A stretch of 64,000 nucleotides of DNA from Saksenaea vasiformis B4078 (taxonomy: Eukaryota > Mucoromycota > Mucoromycetes > Mucorales > Saksenaeaceae). The translations under genes were made by a program, and so were the position numbers. Of this stretch, positions 23,601-34,944 are shown piece after piece. Under the pieces are notes generated by a model that was not told the DNA's origin, did no database searches, and saw only the letters and a list, made by a program, of their open reading frames with translations. The stretch spans positions 62,001-126,000 of the forward strand of contig JNDT01002392.1 in the NCBI GenBank assembly GCA_000697055.1. The letters are read 5' to 3'. How positions within the stretch are numbered: the first letter of the stretch is position 1; every line of letters starts with the position of its first letter.

Positions 23601-26600
23601 GTATCACACATCAGTCGCAAATTCGGAAGTGAAATTGGTGCGTTTTTGGCAGTGGGACCAAAGTATGTAAAAGGTTTTGCATTCGACAGGCGTGGATGGA
23701 GGACCTTGACACACTTGGATAAATTCACCATGTTATCGATAATTTCCGCAAATACAAACTGATACGGGATCCTCATGTAGAATTTGGAGATCATTAACTG
23801 GTATGTCTTGATAAGATTTCCCGTGTCAAAATCCACGTCCTTTTCTAACGAGAAATTGATATTGTCTATTTCGAGTAGTTGATCCCACTGCTGCGGATTG
23901 GAAGGAGCAACGCCAAATAATGTCGTATTTCTCACCGCAATTGGCAATGGTTCCCCATGATGCTCCGGTAAGTCGTCCCATTGTGTCCTTAACCCATCCA
24001 TACGAAGATAGAGCTCTGGACCATCCAGTAGAGAAATATGCACGTCGCTGCGATTCATCTGGAACTGTATTTTGCGGCACGTCATTGTGCGTGGTTTCCT
24101 CTCCGTTGGAAGAGAGGTCGCGGAAATGGTTTGCTTCAAGCGTTTTAACGATTGGATCGCCAAGAAAAGTGCATAGTCATTCGTAATCGAATAGCGGATA
24201 CCACTCTTTTTCACAACCACACCTGCTACGACGGCCAATATCGAATTTTCGACAGCAATATCGATTGTCGCGTTCACACGTGAAATCCAGAACAATACCT
24301 CTTTCTTTCCTTCAGTATGTTCCACCGATTGAAAAGACCGTTTGACGACCAATCGTTGTACAGAACAACGCAGACTTCCAAGCTCCTCTCCTCCACCTCC
24401 TGCTAACATGGCCGGATGCTCTTCCAACACTCTCGACATGGACCCACTGCTGCGAGAGCTGCAATGGCGTGAGCGATGGCCAGTATTCTGCACTTGAGAG
24501 CCGTTGAATCCGACGGTAATTTTATCAATGTGTGTCACCAGATGCATATGGATATCGGTTGTAGGTGCATTGTCCAAATGTCTCGCTGGAACCTGCCGCG
24601 TGCCTTTGACTCCTTGATCGACAGAAAGGATTCCCAGAGACAACTCAACAACCTTGCAATTCATCTTTAGATACTTTACCCATTCCCTGCTGGTAGTCTT
24701 CTCCCGCGACTCGCTTGGCTTGCGCAGGCCCTTCATGATTTGTGTAACGTCCTTCAACCAGAACTCTATTGCCGATCGACCGTGCATGCTTACCCAGGTA
24801 CTGATAACCGGCCTTTCTATGGTCATTTCACCCTCTACTTGATGCTTTTCCTCCGGTAATATGACAGTCATCCGTGTGGGATTAGCCTTATCTGTACAAT
24901 CCGTCGTCATCCGAGTCCCGACAAACCATTCCGCATGACCAACGGATACAAACGCGTCGCTTTTCTCTGGCATCCCCTCACGTTGATGATGCAACGACGT
25001 ATCGTTCATATTTAGCTTTGCTGTCGTGGTAAATAGCCACTTGGTCGTGCTCTTTTTCTCGATCGCTTGTTCCAATTCCTTCGGTCTCCAACTTCGTCGG
25101 AAGAGTTGAGTCCATCTGTGAGTCTGTCGCCGATTCCGGACCTTCGGCACGTCTGCTGTCACATTGTGTTCGTCAACGTAGGAGGAAAGCATAGCGGGTG
25201 AGAGATTCGGTTGCACATCTTCGGCAGTGTATTCCCCTGAAACGTTGAAAACGATGCTAGACCAGACCAGTTCCCCGGTGTAATAATTGTATCCGACGCA
25301 GCTTTCCTCCTGAGTGTAAATGTTGTGGATGGATAACGTAGGAATGTTTATCGTCATAGTTATATGGAATTTCGGTGGATTCACGATCGTTCGCCGTTTC
25401 TCAGTCGGTGCAGTTTTGCTTTTCCGCTTCCGAAGCAGTGTTTGCAACACCACGATTCGTCTTGCGTCAACGGCGATCGTTGGCTGTTGTACCACTACTT
25501 CTACCTTTACAGACCTCTTGTTCGGACCTGAGTCCAACGCTTCCGCCTCACTGCCTATGATATGTGCCAAGCTATTTGCGCCAGTAACGTTTGCATCCGA
25601 TCCCCCGAATAATAGACCCTCGGACACCGTCGCGGATACCTTAATCTCGGGTACTGCCATCAGGTTGATTTCGATCTTTTCCTGGGACACTCGCCACATG
25701 ATATCCTCAACTGTCACACCGAGCTTGTAACAAGGTTCATACAATTGTAGCCACGTTTGTGCAGCGGCAACTGTAGCATGAATGGATTGCACTTGAACGG
25801 ATGTATGTACATCATCTGCAGAATCGAGAACCGTGATATTTGTGAAGGTAGTCGAGACAGAACGAACCCATTGCATCAGCCTGATGTTCCTTTTCCGTTT
25901 TGGTTTTCCTGGTTTTGGCTTTTGCTGAGAAGGAAGTGTACGACTCAGCTTTACCATTTCATCCAACTTGATTTCCACGGCATCTGTATGCATGCTGATA
26001 TCAACGTCCTTCAATGTTACGCATCCGGCCGAAAGGTGGCAGGAAATAGCAACGCGCAAGCCCGTCGGCAATTGAAATGCTTCATTACAGACGATAGAGC
26101 CGACATGAACATGGATTTCGAAGAATTTCTCTCTAAAAAGATGCTCAGCCCGTTTCAAAGAATGGCGCTGGTGTTGACGTGCATGAAGCGAGAGAGATTC
26201 AGGGCCTCTGCTACCGTCTCTCTTTTTCTTCTTCTCGGCGACGGCAGCAAACAAGACGGAACCCAAACTGATATGATCTATTGTGATGGATTGCCCTGGT
26301 CCCCATGTAACTGAAAATCGGTCCAATCGAACGTCCACATAGTTTGCCAAACCAGCCATAATAAATTGGGCTGGAAGAGCAGAAGTAAACTTGAGTATGG
26401 GTTTGACGATAGAAAGGGAGTACCACCAAGGAATTTGCTTAAGAGAGTCACCCATTTTCGAAAGTTTGCGATTCAAGACTCGACGAGAAGAGACGGGTTG
26501 TAATGATGTTTCTTCTTCTCTATCTTCTTCCTCGTCTTCCTCGTCTTTACGTCCCTTTCGAAGTGCTGCTACTAGATCATAAATGACTACATCAAGGTCT

Positions 26601-26854
26601 TCCAAGTGAATGGTAATCCAGGCAGACGATGACTGAGATGTAGGTCGTTTCAGGCGTAATTTCAGCTTTCCAAGCGCGATCGACCATGCATCGTGTGCAT
26701 CATGAGTTCCTCGGTACCGAATATCGTTGATGGAGAAGAATCCAAGGTGGCCAAACTGTAAGTGAAAGCGTAGCTCCAATATCCAACGAAATAGGTAGCG
26801 AACACCTATAAAGAACAGGAGTATAGCTGCATATTGATATATGCTGAGAGACAT
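17700..26854 (-). CDS. FMP27: FMP27/BLTP2 (Hobbit/SABRE) bridge-like lipid transfer protein
   Basis: These very long proteins form hydrophobic grooves that carry lipids at membrane contact sites; Hobbit/BLTP2 is anchored in the ER near the plasma membrane. Seven minus-strand exons (26854-22091, 22030-21166, 21112-20973, 20916-18631, 18578-18464, 18411-18069, 18009-17700) close in phase to 2940 aa. I chose the ATG at 26854 because a transmembrane helix follows at once (residues about 7-24). The open frame extends to 27148 but is low-complexity there. Family blocks include VGETWIQVRDYPLPGLHIP, GFWDKIRLM with GDFAFAMKGRRDPY, RDYAFGVPD, and near the C-terminus LREFVFQQP, YRNKTWSWYEL and the MRAALLHN helix, followed by a Ser/Gly-rich tail. 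Intron 4 lies inside the LSYQ-GPKEKN junction. Confidence 0.92.
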
Positions 26855-27454
26855 GTCAGGTGTCTCCAAACGGGACGAGTTAAGTCGAGTGCTTGTTAAA
26901 AGAAGAAACAAAAAAAGAGAATGGAGAAAATCACAGCCAAAAGCACGTTTTCCATAAAAGGACATGACGGAGGTAGCACGACAACACGTTTTTTTTTTTG
27001 GACAGAATGTTTCTTCTTTGATATCCCCCAAACAGTTCATTTCATCTTTAGTTGACAGAGTTGGTTTATAATATAGTACATAAACTACAATGTAGAATGG
27101 AAAAAGTTTATGGATGTGGAGAAAACAAGGAGAAGAAAGGGAGAGCAACCCACGAGCCTTTTTTCGGAGATTTAGTCAACCCCAGAGTGGGTAAGTTGCA
27201 CAAAGGGCAATGACCGCAGCCAGTAAACCAGCCACACTTCACTGTCCATGCTTCGTTTCGTCTGTTACAGGGGTACAATGGCTAGCGGATTATCAATTGT
27301 ATAATTAGCAATAATTTGTTCAGCCCACAAAAATGCCTCAAATGTGTATATGTTTCGATCGAATACGTCGGGAAATGTGTCTGAGAAGGATGGGAATAAG
27401 GAATCATAAAGCTCTTGCAACTCTGCTCTTGATTCTTCGTCTGGTGGTACGAGA
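26855..27454. other. Intergenic, FMP27 upstream / SET gene downstream
   Basis: About 600 bp: the FMP27 leader region and the 3' flank of the SET gene, both transcribed leftward. An open extension of FMP27 to 27148 is judged non-coding (low complexity, no conserved residues). Confidence 0.6.
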
Positions 27455-29310
27455 CTATTCCTTTATATTAGTTTCTATGGCCTCCTTGTGTGCTATTGCG
27501 TGCCTTTTCTCCACCCGTTCAAAGAATCTCTGCCATTGACTATTCGTTTTTGATCGTTCGTGAATCAATGCGAGTATCATAACTACGTCGTCGTCTTCCT
27601 CTTCAAAAAGTTGACTAATGGCTGCTTTGAATTTTCTGTCACGGAGTAACTTTTTAACGGTGATGACGACCATGTCCATCGTGACCAGTGGGTCAGATTC
27701 CAATGCTTCGTACACGCGTTCTACATTTGGGTTCAGGACACCCAGAAAAGGGGCTACAATCATGGGGCTATCCTTGATATCACGAGCCATTTTTTTCAGT
27801 GTTGTTTGTTTCATTCTGTCAATCACTGCCCATACGCATTGTAGGACATCAATTTGACCTGATTCATACGTCAGTTAATCAACTTTTCCCTCCCCTGATC
27901 TCCCCCCCTTTTTTTTCACATACCATCCCGATACATGAGAGCGAACTTTTGCCACCACTTTGCCTGATCTCGGTCTAGCGCCACCCTCTTGATTGCATGT
28001 AATCGACTGCTCAGTAAGGCATCGGTCATGGTCAACATGGCCAATTCATTTCGATAACCAATAAAATCAAGCCACTCTGCATCCGTGCATGTGGCGTAGT
28101 GTGCAATTTCAATAGCATTCATGACCAGCACACGCATTAGTTTTAGAAAGACCTCGGGAACATGATTACGATGTACGTAATACGTCAAAGGATCGTGATT
28201 CCCGGATACGACACCACATCGTTGCAGAAGCGCTAATTTCTCTTGACAGTGTGGATCGCGAGAGAAATTTGGCTTCAAGGCAACATGATCATGTTCATTA
28301 AACTAAATTAAAAAAATAAAAATATTTAAATCCTGACACTTGTCCCACAATAGGGGTACTTACTTCAAAGCAGAATCCATAACCAAGCAGGACTAGAGAT
28401 AAAATATCAATCATTGGCTCATTCTATCCGGTTTTCTTACGTTCTTCATTTGACTAAAAGGAAAGGAACGATGAACAAAACAGTAGATTTTTGTGAAATG
28501 CATTAGTCACCTTTGGTCCATAATTATTATACATCTGCTCGCCTGCATGGAACGTTTGACCTGCAACAAATGAAAGCGAACCAGTTTCGTCATCTCCATT
28601 ACGCATCCAAGTGATTTTTGTGTTGGGTTTATGATTCAATGAGTCGACGAGGGGAAATAACACTTCCGATGGTGCTTCATGTTTAGGGTCGATCAATGTG
28701 TATGGAAAAGCGCGCGATGTTAACACTGTGTATGCCCAAAGAAAATCATCCCTAGAACATGGTTAACTCCGTGTGTTTCTTTTCTTTTGCTCAGCATCAG
28801 ATCATCGTACCAGGTGATCTGATCTGGATTGATATCATTTGATAATCGACCAAGCGCCATTTGATAGGCTTCAAAGACAGCCCGCTTCCGTTCTCCTGCA
28901 GCTGTAGCTAAATTGGTGTTTTCAAGATAATGCATATCTTCCTCGTCGTAGAAAAAAGGTGTCATGATTTTTTTTGGTAAAACATTTAGATACGGCGCAT
29001 AAAATGATCGATCGCCTGCTAGTTTCTCATGGACCAGGAACATTGCCATGACAATGCGACATGGGGCATCGGACAAGGACGGAAATGTCTTGCGTGCTAC
29101 TTTCTCGGTAATGGCAAGACGGAATGGCACGGTAGCAAAGGATTCATTTTCATGAACGGTCTCCGTCGCGTAGACACTGCCAACGCCATCGGCATCTTGG
29201 AACACGTCAACAAACTCATGTTCAATAATGCGGCTTTATGTACCATTTTTAAACTGTAGCTTTTGAAATGTGCCACCGTTTTCTTTTATCCAGGTAATAT
29301 AGTTATCCAT
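27455..29310 (-). CDS. SET-domain lysine methyltransferase, Rubisco-LSMT type
   Basis: Class VII SET proteins (fungal RKM and human SETD3/SETD6 relatives) methylate ribosomal or other cytosolic proteins using S-adenosylmethionine. Seven exons (29310-29244, 29195-28811, 28751-28511, 28453-28441, 28392-28364, 28302-27924, 27858-27455) give 505 aa. It starts MDNYITWIKENGG, the usual family N-terminus. The split SET core shows GVGSVYATE, PLVDSLNHKPN (the NH pair of the cofactor site) and MYNNYGPKSNEELLLGYGF. A helical substrate-binding domain follows. Exons 4 and 5 are only 13 and 29 nt and fall exactly within the YG...SNEELL..YGF motif. Substrate cannot be told from sequence. The promoter faces the coiled-coil gene at 29779. 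Confidence 0.88.
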
Positions 29311-29778
29311 GGTCAGCCCCACCGAAACAATAATAATAAGCGCAAAAAAAAGTTTTTGACGTATATTTTGGTGCAACGGAAATTTTTAATTCCCAGCAGC
29401 AGTTCCCCAAATGCAAATTTTACCAGAGTTTTTTTTTTTGTTTGACATTGGTCGGGCTTAAGAATCTTTTTAAACCAAACATGGACGGTGTTGGTCACTT
29501 GACAGGCAAAAAGGAGAGTTGATCAGGTCTACGTATGGCGGCGTTGTGTGACATAACGTCTTGCGAAAAGTGGGGAAACGGCATAGAACGACTCCGATTT
29601 TGGTGGTTGTGTTTTTTCATGGTTTAAAATGCGGGTCGCATTTTGCCCAACAATTGGCAACACGCGATACACGTCCCTTTTCCCTTTTCTTTTTTCTTTC
29701 TCTTGACATACAACATCTTCTCTTTTATTCTTCTTTTCCTTTCTTTTTAACTATTTGGTTACTCTTTTTTCCTTTACG
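29311..29778. promoter_or_regulatory. Divergent promoter, SET gene and coiled-coil gene
   Basis: 468 bp between opposite start codons. A/T homopolymer tracts (29344-29350, 29430-29440) and a T/C-rich leader at 29680-29775 before the plus-strand start. Nothing coding. Confidence 0.5.
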
Positions 29779-31651
29779 ATGCTATCCAAACATAACGCAC
29801 CCAAACCTTTGGATCTGGCGTTATCCGGTGATGGACACTGGAAATCCTCTGAACCTACATCACCTGCTTTATCCACTACTTCTTTTATGTCTTCCGTTTC
29901 CTGGGTTGCGGATAAGACTGCTACTGAGCTTGTGTCGTTGCTAAGAAACGCCTATTCTGCTATTCGTGAAAAGGAAAAAGGTACTTCAAACAGTTTATTT
30001 ATTTTCCTTTTTTCGTTTGATCATCTGTGAACACTAAAAAAAATAGATCTTACGCTGGCTGCCGAAATTGGAAGGTCTTTGCTCGAAAACAACATGACAC
30101 TGAAATCACAGTATGAAAGGCTGTTACAACAAGCTCAAACGTATGAGTCAAATGCATCAGGTACAGATAAACTAAAGAAAGGAAGAACGAAAAAAAAATA
30201 AAGTGCAAAAAAACACAACAACAACATACTAACCTGAAATAGATTACATTGAACAACAAACGGAAAACAAAGCCGGACATGTGGAGGACGAGGAAGATGA
30301 TGATATGCATTTCATACCTAGCCAACGCGCACGCGAGGCTATCATTGACACCTTGCATCGGAAGAACCAGGAAATGCAGGTCATGCTAGACAACGCGTTG
30401 GAACAATCGGAACAGATCGGTCGAGCCAATGACGAAAAAGCCCAACAGCTGGAAGCCCATATCGATGAGCTACGTCAGAATTTGGACTTAGCGGCTCAGA
30501 AAATTCAGGAACTGGAAGCAAACAGAAAACGCCGCCACCTGCAGCAGTGTCCTTCCACATCGGAACGAACCAATACCACCAATAGCAACACGCTAACGGA
30601 TGACCAACAAGAGCGGGACCGATGTTTCGCTACAGAAGAAGAAAATGCTCACCTTATCCATGAGTTGACCATCAAGATGGCCAAACTTGAGGCCGATCAC
30701 ACTAGTATGTCCGTTGCAAAAAAGGCTGTTCAGAATAAGCTGGGCAATGCACTGCGTGACTTAAGTCATCTGCGCCAGCAGTTTGAACAATTCCAGTTCA
30801 CTCAAGAAGGCTACGACCAGCTGCAACAAGCCTACCAGCAGCAATTTAAACGGATTGAAGAGCTAAATAAATGCTTGGAAGAACATCGAACCGTCCTGGC
30901 CAGATTACGCGATCGAGGGATGACCCTACCCTCGCTGGATGACCCTGACCCGTCCTTTTCCACAAGCACGGCCACTACGTCGTCATCAAAAACGCTACAT
31001 ACTCAAACTGAAAAGGATGGCAATAAAAATCTTTTGGATGAGCTACAGCTTGTCTTTGGCAAGCATTTGGCTGATCAAACCAAGGAAGAGGATGAAGAAG
31101 AAGAATCCGTCACCACCACAGAAAGCAGCAACAGTCTAAGTGAAAGTCATAACAGTGACCAACCTGAGCTTGTAGAAGATAAGGAGTTATCCCAAGCCTT
31201 TCCTGCATTATCCAGCTGGGCTCACATGGCAGAACGCAATCTGACGTCGTTTTACAATGCGCCCTCAGAATACGCCTTCCAAACAGCTTTGCCGAACGTT
31301 GGTATGAACGATCGCGCGATCATGGACGAAGCTAGGCAACTTCTTGCCTATATTGATGGTGAAGAATCTCCCAATGGAATGCCATTTGACGATGACGATG
31401 ACTTGTACCGTGGCGGAACAGTCAATTATGCCTCACTTGATCTCTACCCACGCCCTTCACAAGAACTTTCTCTTCTTCGTGATGATCAGAGTAACCTTCA
31501 TGACGAACCAACAGGTTTTATTGGTCGTATCAAACAACTCATACGAAATCTTTTCCGCGCTGTCTGGCGATGGTGTCGTTTTGCCATCGTCTTGACAGCT
31601 GCCATCCTGATCAACCTTTGGAGAGGCCCAGAAGCCTTCCTAGAGAAATGA
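29779..31651 (+). CDS. Tail-anchored coiled-coil protein with CC1-box-like motif (candidate dynein adaptor)
   Basis: Exons 29779-29980, 30047-30160 and 30243-31651 give 574 aa. Residues 68-83 read DLTLAAEIGRSLLENN. The AAEIG core at 72-76 matches the CC1 box by which BICD, Spindly, HAP1 and TRAK adaptors bind dynein light intermediate chain. Long coiled coil follows (about 95-160 and 190-290), then a Ser/Thr/acidic low-complexity stretch, and at the extreme C-terminus a short hydrophobic segment (FAIVLTAAILINLW, about 552-565) flanked by Arg/Trp, which looks like a tail anchor. No family was recognised with certainty. By inference it may link dynein to a membrane organelle. The second intron has a perfect TACTAAC branch site (30227-30233). 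The gene converges on the THP3-like gene. Confidence 0.75.
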
Positions 31652-31937
31652 AGACTCCCTTCTCCTCCTCCTTCCCCTTCCCTTCCTGCCCAAAGAACCA
31701 AAAAAAAAGTTTTTCCCTTCCCACTCACTAACACTACTTACCCTCCTTAATAGCTAACTCTTTGTGTAATTTTAGGTGCTGTCGTCTCTCGCACCCTTTC
31801 CCTCCCTTTCCCTTTCTTTACCCGTTCCCTTCACTATTCCCCCCTTTTTTTTTTTAGGTGGTTCGCCATTCATGATTTATATGACCAAAATGTTTTGTAT
31901 ACCAACGATATAGCTGTAATATTATGAACTCTGGCTT

Positions 31938-34491
31938 TTACATTTGCCCTTTGATGTCAATCTTCTTATACTTTTTGGCACTTTCAAGTAGTGCCAGAGA
32001 AGCCGTCTTTGTATCGAGACAGTCCATATTTTCATTCAGGAACATTGCCTTTTGTTCCGATAAGAATTTCGTCACTTGATTCCGATCCTGAAAGGCCAGT
32101 TCGCTCTGAATGTAGGCGACAGAAAGATCAGGACGGTATCTGATACGAAGTTTAAGTTATCTTCCCTTTTCTTTAACTCACAAATAAAAATACTTACGCT
32201 TTGCAAAGAACGATCAACGCTTGAACTCTTTCTCGTTCCAAGAACTGGTCCATTAGAAATCCACCCAAGTTGGGTGCCATAAGAAAGAGTGTAAAAAAAC
32301 GATGATAATTTGACGTGGCAAGGGCAGATCGTACTTGCAATGCATGTTGAACTGCCTCGTTTTCTTTTTGTTCAGGCGTCAATTCCGCCATGATAGAGTT
32401 GATGTCTACGCCAGTTGAGAAATGATGAAGAATGTGATTATGTTATCTTTACCTGACCAATTCTGTGTGTGCAGGAAATATAAAATACGATATGCGGTGA
32501 ATTCCATCACATTACCGGGTATATTGTGCGCGTATAATGATTTTAGCTGCGTTTGACACTGATTATACTCGCCCAAATCCCCCTGTTCCCTTGTTAATCT
32601 ACTTTCCTTATCGCTTTGTGACCTTACCTTCTCTAGTGCTATGCGAGCATGAATTTCATAAACTTTAACAGTAAATTCGTTTCTTATTCGTTGCACCTTT
32701 TTGGTCAACATAAGCCCACGATTCAAAAAAAAAAAAAGCGCATTCACTTACCGTAAGATCCTGTCGCATCGACTTAAATTGATCACAAATGTAAGTATAG
32801 TTTTGTTCTGCTTGCCATTTTTGCTTTAAAAGTTCCAATGTCTGTTTTAATATAGGTAGAGGGCGGACAGTGGAAGGATCGGGTGCCTAACATTCATCAT
32901 GCGTAAAACTACCAGCTGGAAATATTTTCGTCCACCTACCGATGTTAACCGCAAATACTGTTTCTCCAGTTTTGTGGATGTTCCGACAATTGTTTGCTTA
33001 TCCCAATCCATCGCCTCCTAGAAGACAAATGTATAAGTACTCGCACCACTGGAACAACAAATTCACGAACCACGCCACTGATTGACAGGGGAGTTGATGG
33101 TGTCTCCGATCTCGTAGCCATTCCTCTGTCCTGAAAACGCTTTAACCTATTTTTTCGTCTTTCCTGTTCTTCAAGAGAAGGAGCAACAGGGATGAACATA
33201 GGCTCCTTCTTTTGTCTAGATAACAAATCAGAACATCCACTAAAAAAAAAGTTCAAGCGCATCAACTTACTTTTTTTTCTTAAGTCGTTTGGACAGTGGA
33301 ACGTCGCAAGCACTATACGATCAGATATTGAGTGGGGCTGAAACCCCCTCCCAAAAGAAAGACCAACCCCTTTGTTTTCCTTTTACCTCGGCAAATCCAT
33401 TTCACTCCAATCTGTTGTCAGAATTTGACCCTTCTTATGCTTCTCGATAATTATATTCCTTAGCTCAAATTCAGCCTGATCGCGACGTTCAGGCGGACAA
33501 TTGTTGAAGACATCCATCACGTAGGTTCTGTAATAATTTCTCAATTAATGCGCATTGCGTACACAATAACTTACTGGAGAGATGCTGGCCACTCATCCAT
33601 CGGCATTGGCGGCGCTTTTTCTTCGCTTGCGGCGGATGATGTATTTGTTCCCGCTGCCGGTTCAGATGTCGCTGTTGTTTTCGCCACCGCTGCCGTCGCT
33701 GCTGCTGAGGATGGCGGTGCTGCTGCCTTTTTCATCATTGTCATCTTCATCGTTTTCGGCTTACTTTGCGTTGCAGATTGACCTGCAGAATCTCTCGTAT
33801 CGCTCACCGCCGTGGATGACAGCGAATTCGTCAATTGAGAAACATCGTTCGCCCCAGTTTCTTTCTGTACCTGTTCGACTGATTTCGATGTTTCGGGTGG
33901 TGGAGGTGGTGGAGGTGGTGGCGGCGGTGGTGGTGCTGCAGGTCTACAGAAGTAAAATCCTCTGGTTAGATTCTGCCCATAGAATGCTACAATAAAAAGC
34001 TTACAGAGCTTGGTTTGCTGGCGGTGGTGGCGGAGGGGGAGGAGGTGCTGGTGGGTAATAATGTCCGTAGGGATAGGCCGCATGTGATGCTGGCTGACCA
34101 CCGGCTGTTGGATGCGTTGTGCTAGGCGGATGAGGTGAGTATTGAGCATAATTGCTTTGAGCATAATAATCTGCATAAGCAGATGGATGGTAGGCATAGC
34201 TATAATCGTAATTGTATGTTTGGGTGCCTGGTACTGAGGCGGATGCAGCTGGATTGACAGCACTGGCCTCTGCGCCAGCAGCGGGAGGCGCGTAGCCACC
34301 GACATTCTGATAGTAATTCTGATAATACGCATGTTGATCAGCTGATGGTTGTTGCGTATAGTGGTACTGAGCATATGCAGGATCGGTCGTGCTACCCGGA
34401 GCGGCGTGCGCGTACTGATGCCACGGCGCCGACCTTTGCAAAATAGAATCAATAAGTAAATAAAGCTTGTTCAATTCTATATAGGTACCAT
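31938..34491 (-). CDS. SAC3/GANP-domain protein, THP3/LENG8 type
   Basis: THP3-type proteins couple transcription elongation to mRNA maturation, in yeast together with Csn12. Twelve minus-strand exons (34491-34489, 34414-34005, 33943-33575, 33527-33387, 33312-33271, 33215-33074, 33017-32940, 32886-32752, 32696-32628, 32582-32453, 32405-32198, 32139-31938) give 642 aa. The N-terminus is Tyr/Ala/Gln-rich with two polyproline runs. The conserved part starts with the [17 protein letters not shown] block, then [10 protein letters not shown] and the SAC3/PCI region ([36 protein letters not shown]). Exon 1 codes for only the ATG, the one start codon available upstream; intron 1 then runs to the CATCAG acceptor at 34415-34420. 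This first join is the least certain. Confidence 0.85.
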
Positions 34492-34751
34492 GGGTGGGTT
34501 TTTGCTGAATTATCTTGAGGATTCGCCACGATGTCGATTGTTTAAGTCCTGCAATGGAACTTCGAGGTAAAAGGGAAAATACGCTTTTCCGAGGGCTTTT
34601 CACTTTTCTTTTTTTTTGGCCGGCCTCGCTTGTCTGGGGATAATTTGGGCCAATAAGATGATTGTATTATCCACAAGTCAGCCAATGGCGTCCCAAGTAT
34701 GTTACCGCTGACAGAGAAACTTTGAATGGGTAATGGTAAGGTCTAGACATA

Positions 34752-34806
34752 CATACTGTTTATTGAATGAATTTTTACGCTACTCTATGTAAATTTTACG
34801 TCCATC
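34752..34806 (-). repeat. Dispersed short repeat, left arm of inverted pair
   Basis: On the minus strand it reads GATGGACGTAAAATTTACAT, continuing through GAGTAGCGTAAAAATTCATT to AATAAACAG. It closely matches 60317-60369 (plus) and, for about 40 bp, the right arm at 34905-34944. Confidence 0.7.
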
Positions 34807-34904
34807 AAAAGCCATGTTTGTGCTAGGGAAGGGATGAAATATGCGGTTATCAGTATATAAATTGGCGATAAAATAACATTCCACTTCCATCAACTTGATC
34901 CCCA

Positions 34905-34944
34905 GATGGACGCAAAATTTATTTGAGCAGCATAAAAATTCATT
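34905..34944 (+). repeat. Dispersed short repeat, right arm of inverted pair
   Basis: Reads GATGGACGCAAAATTTATTT and then GCATAAAAATTCATTC, an inverted copy of 34767-34806 with a 98-bp spacer. It could fold as a long imperfect hairpin. Confidence 0.7.

Noticed and set aside
22058..26582. Many plus-strand open frames opposite FMP27
   Set aside because: Antisense shadows of a long conserved coding exon, with no independent motif.
26855..27148. N-terminal extension of FMP27 to 27148
   Set aside because: Open but low-complexity. The ATG at 26854 gives the expected N-terminal membrane helix.
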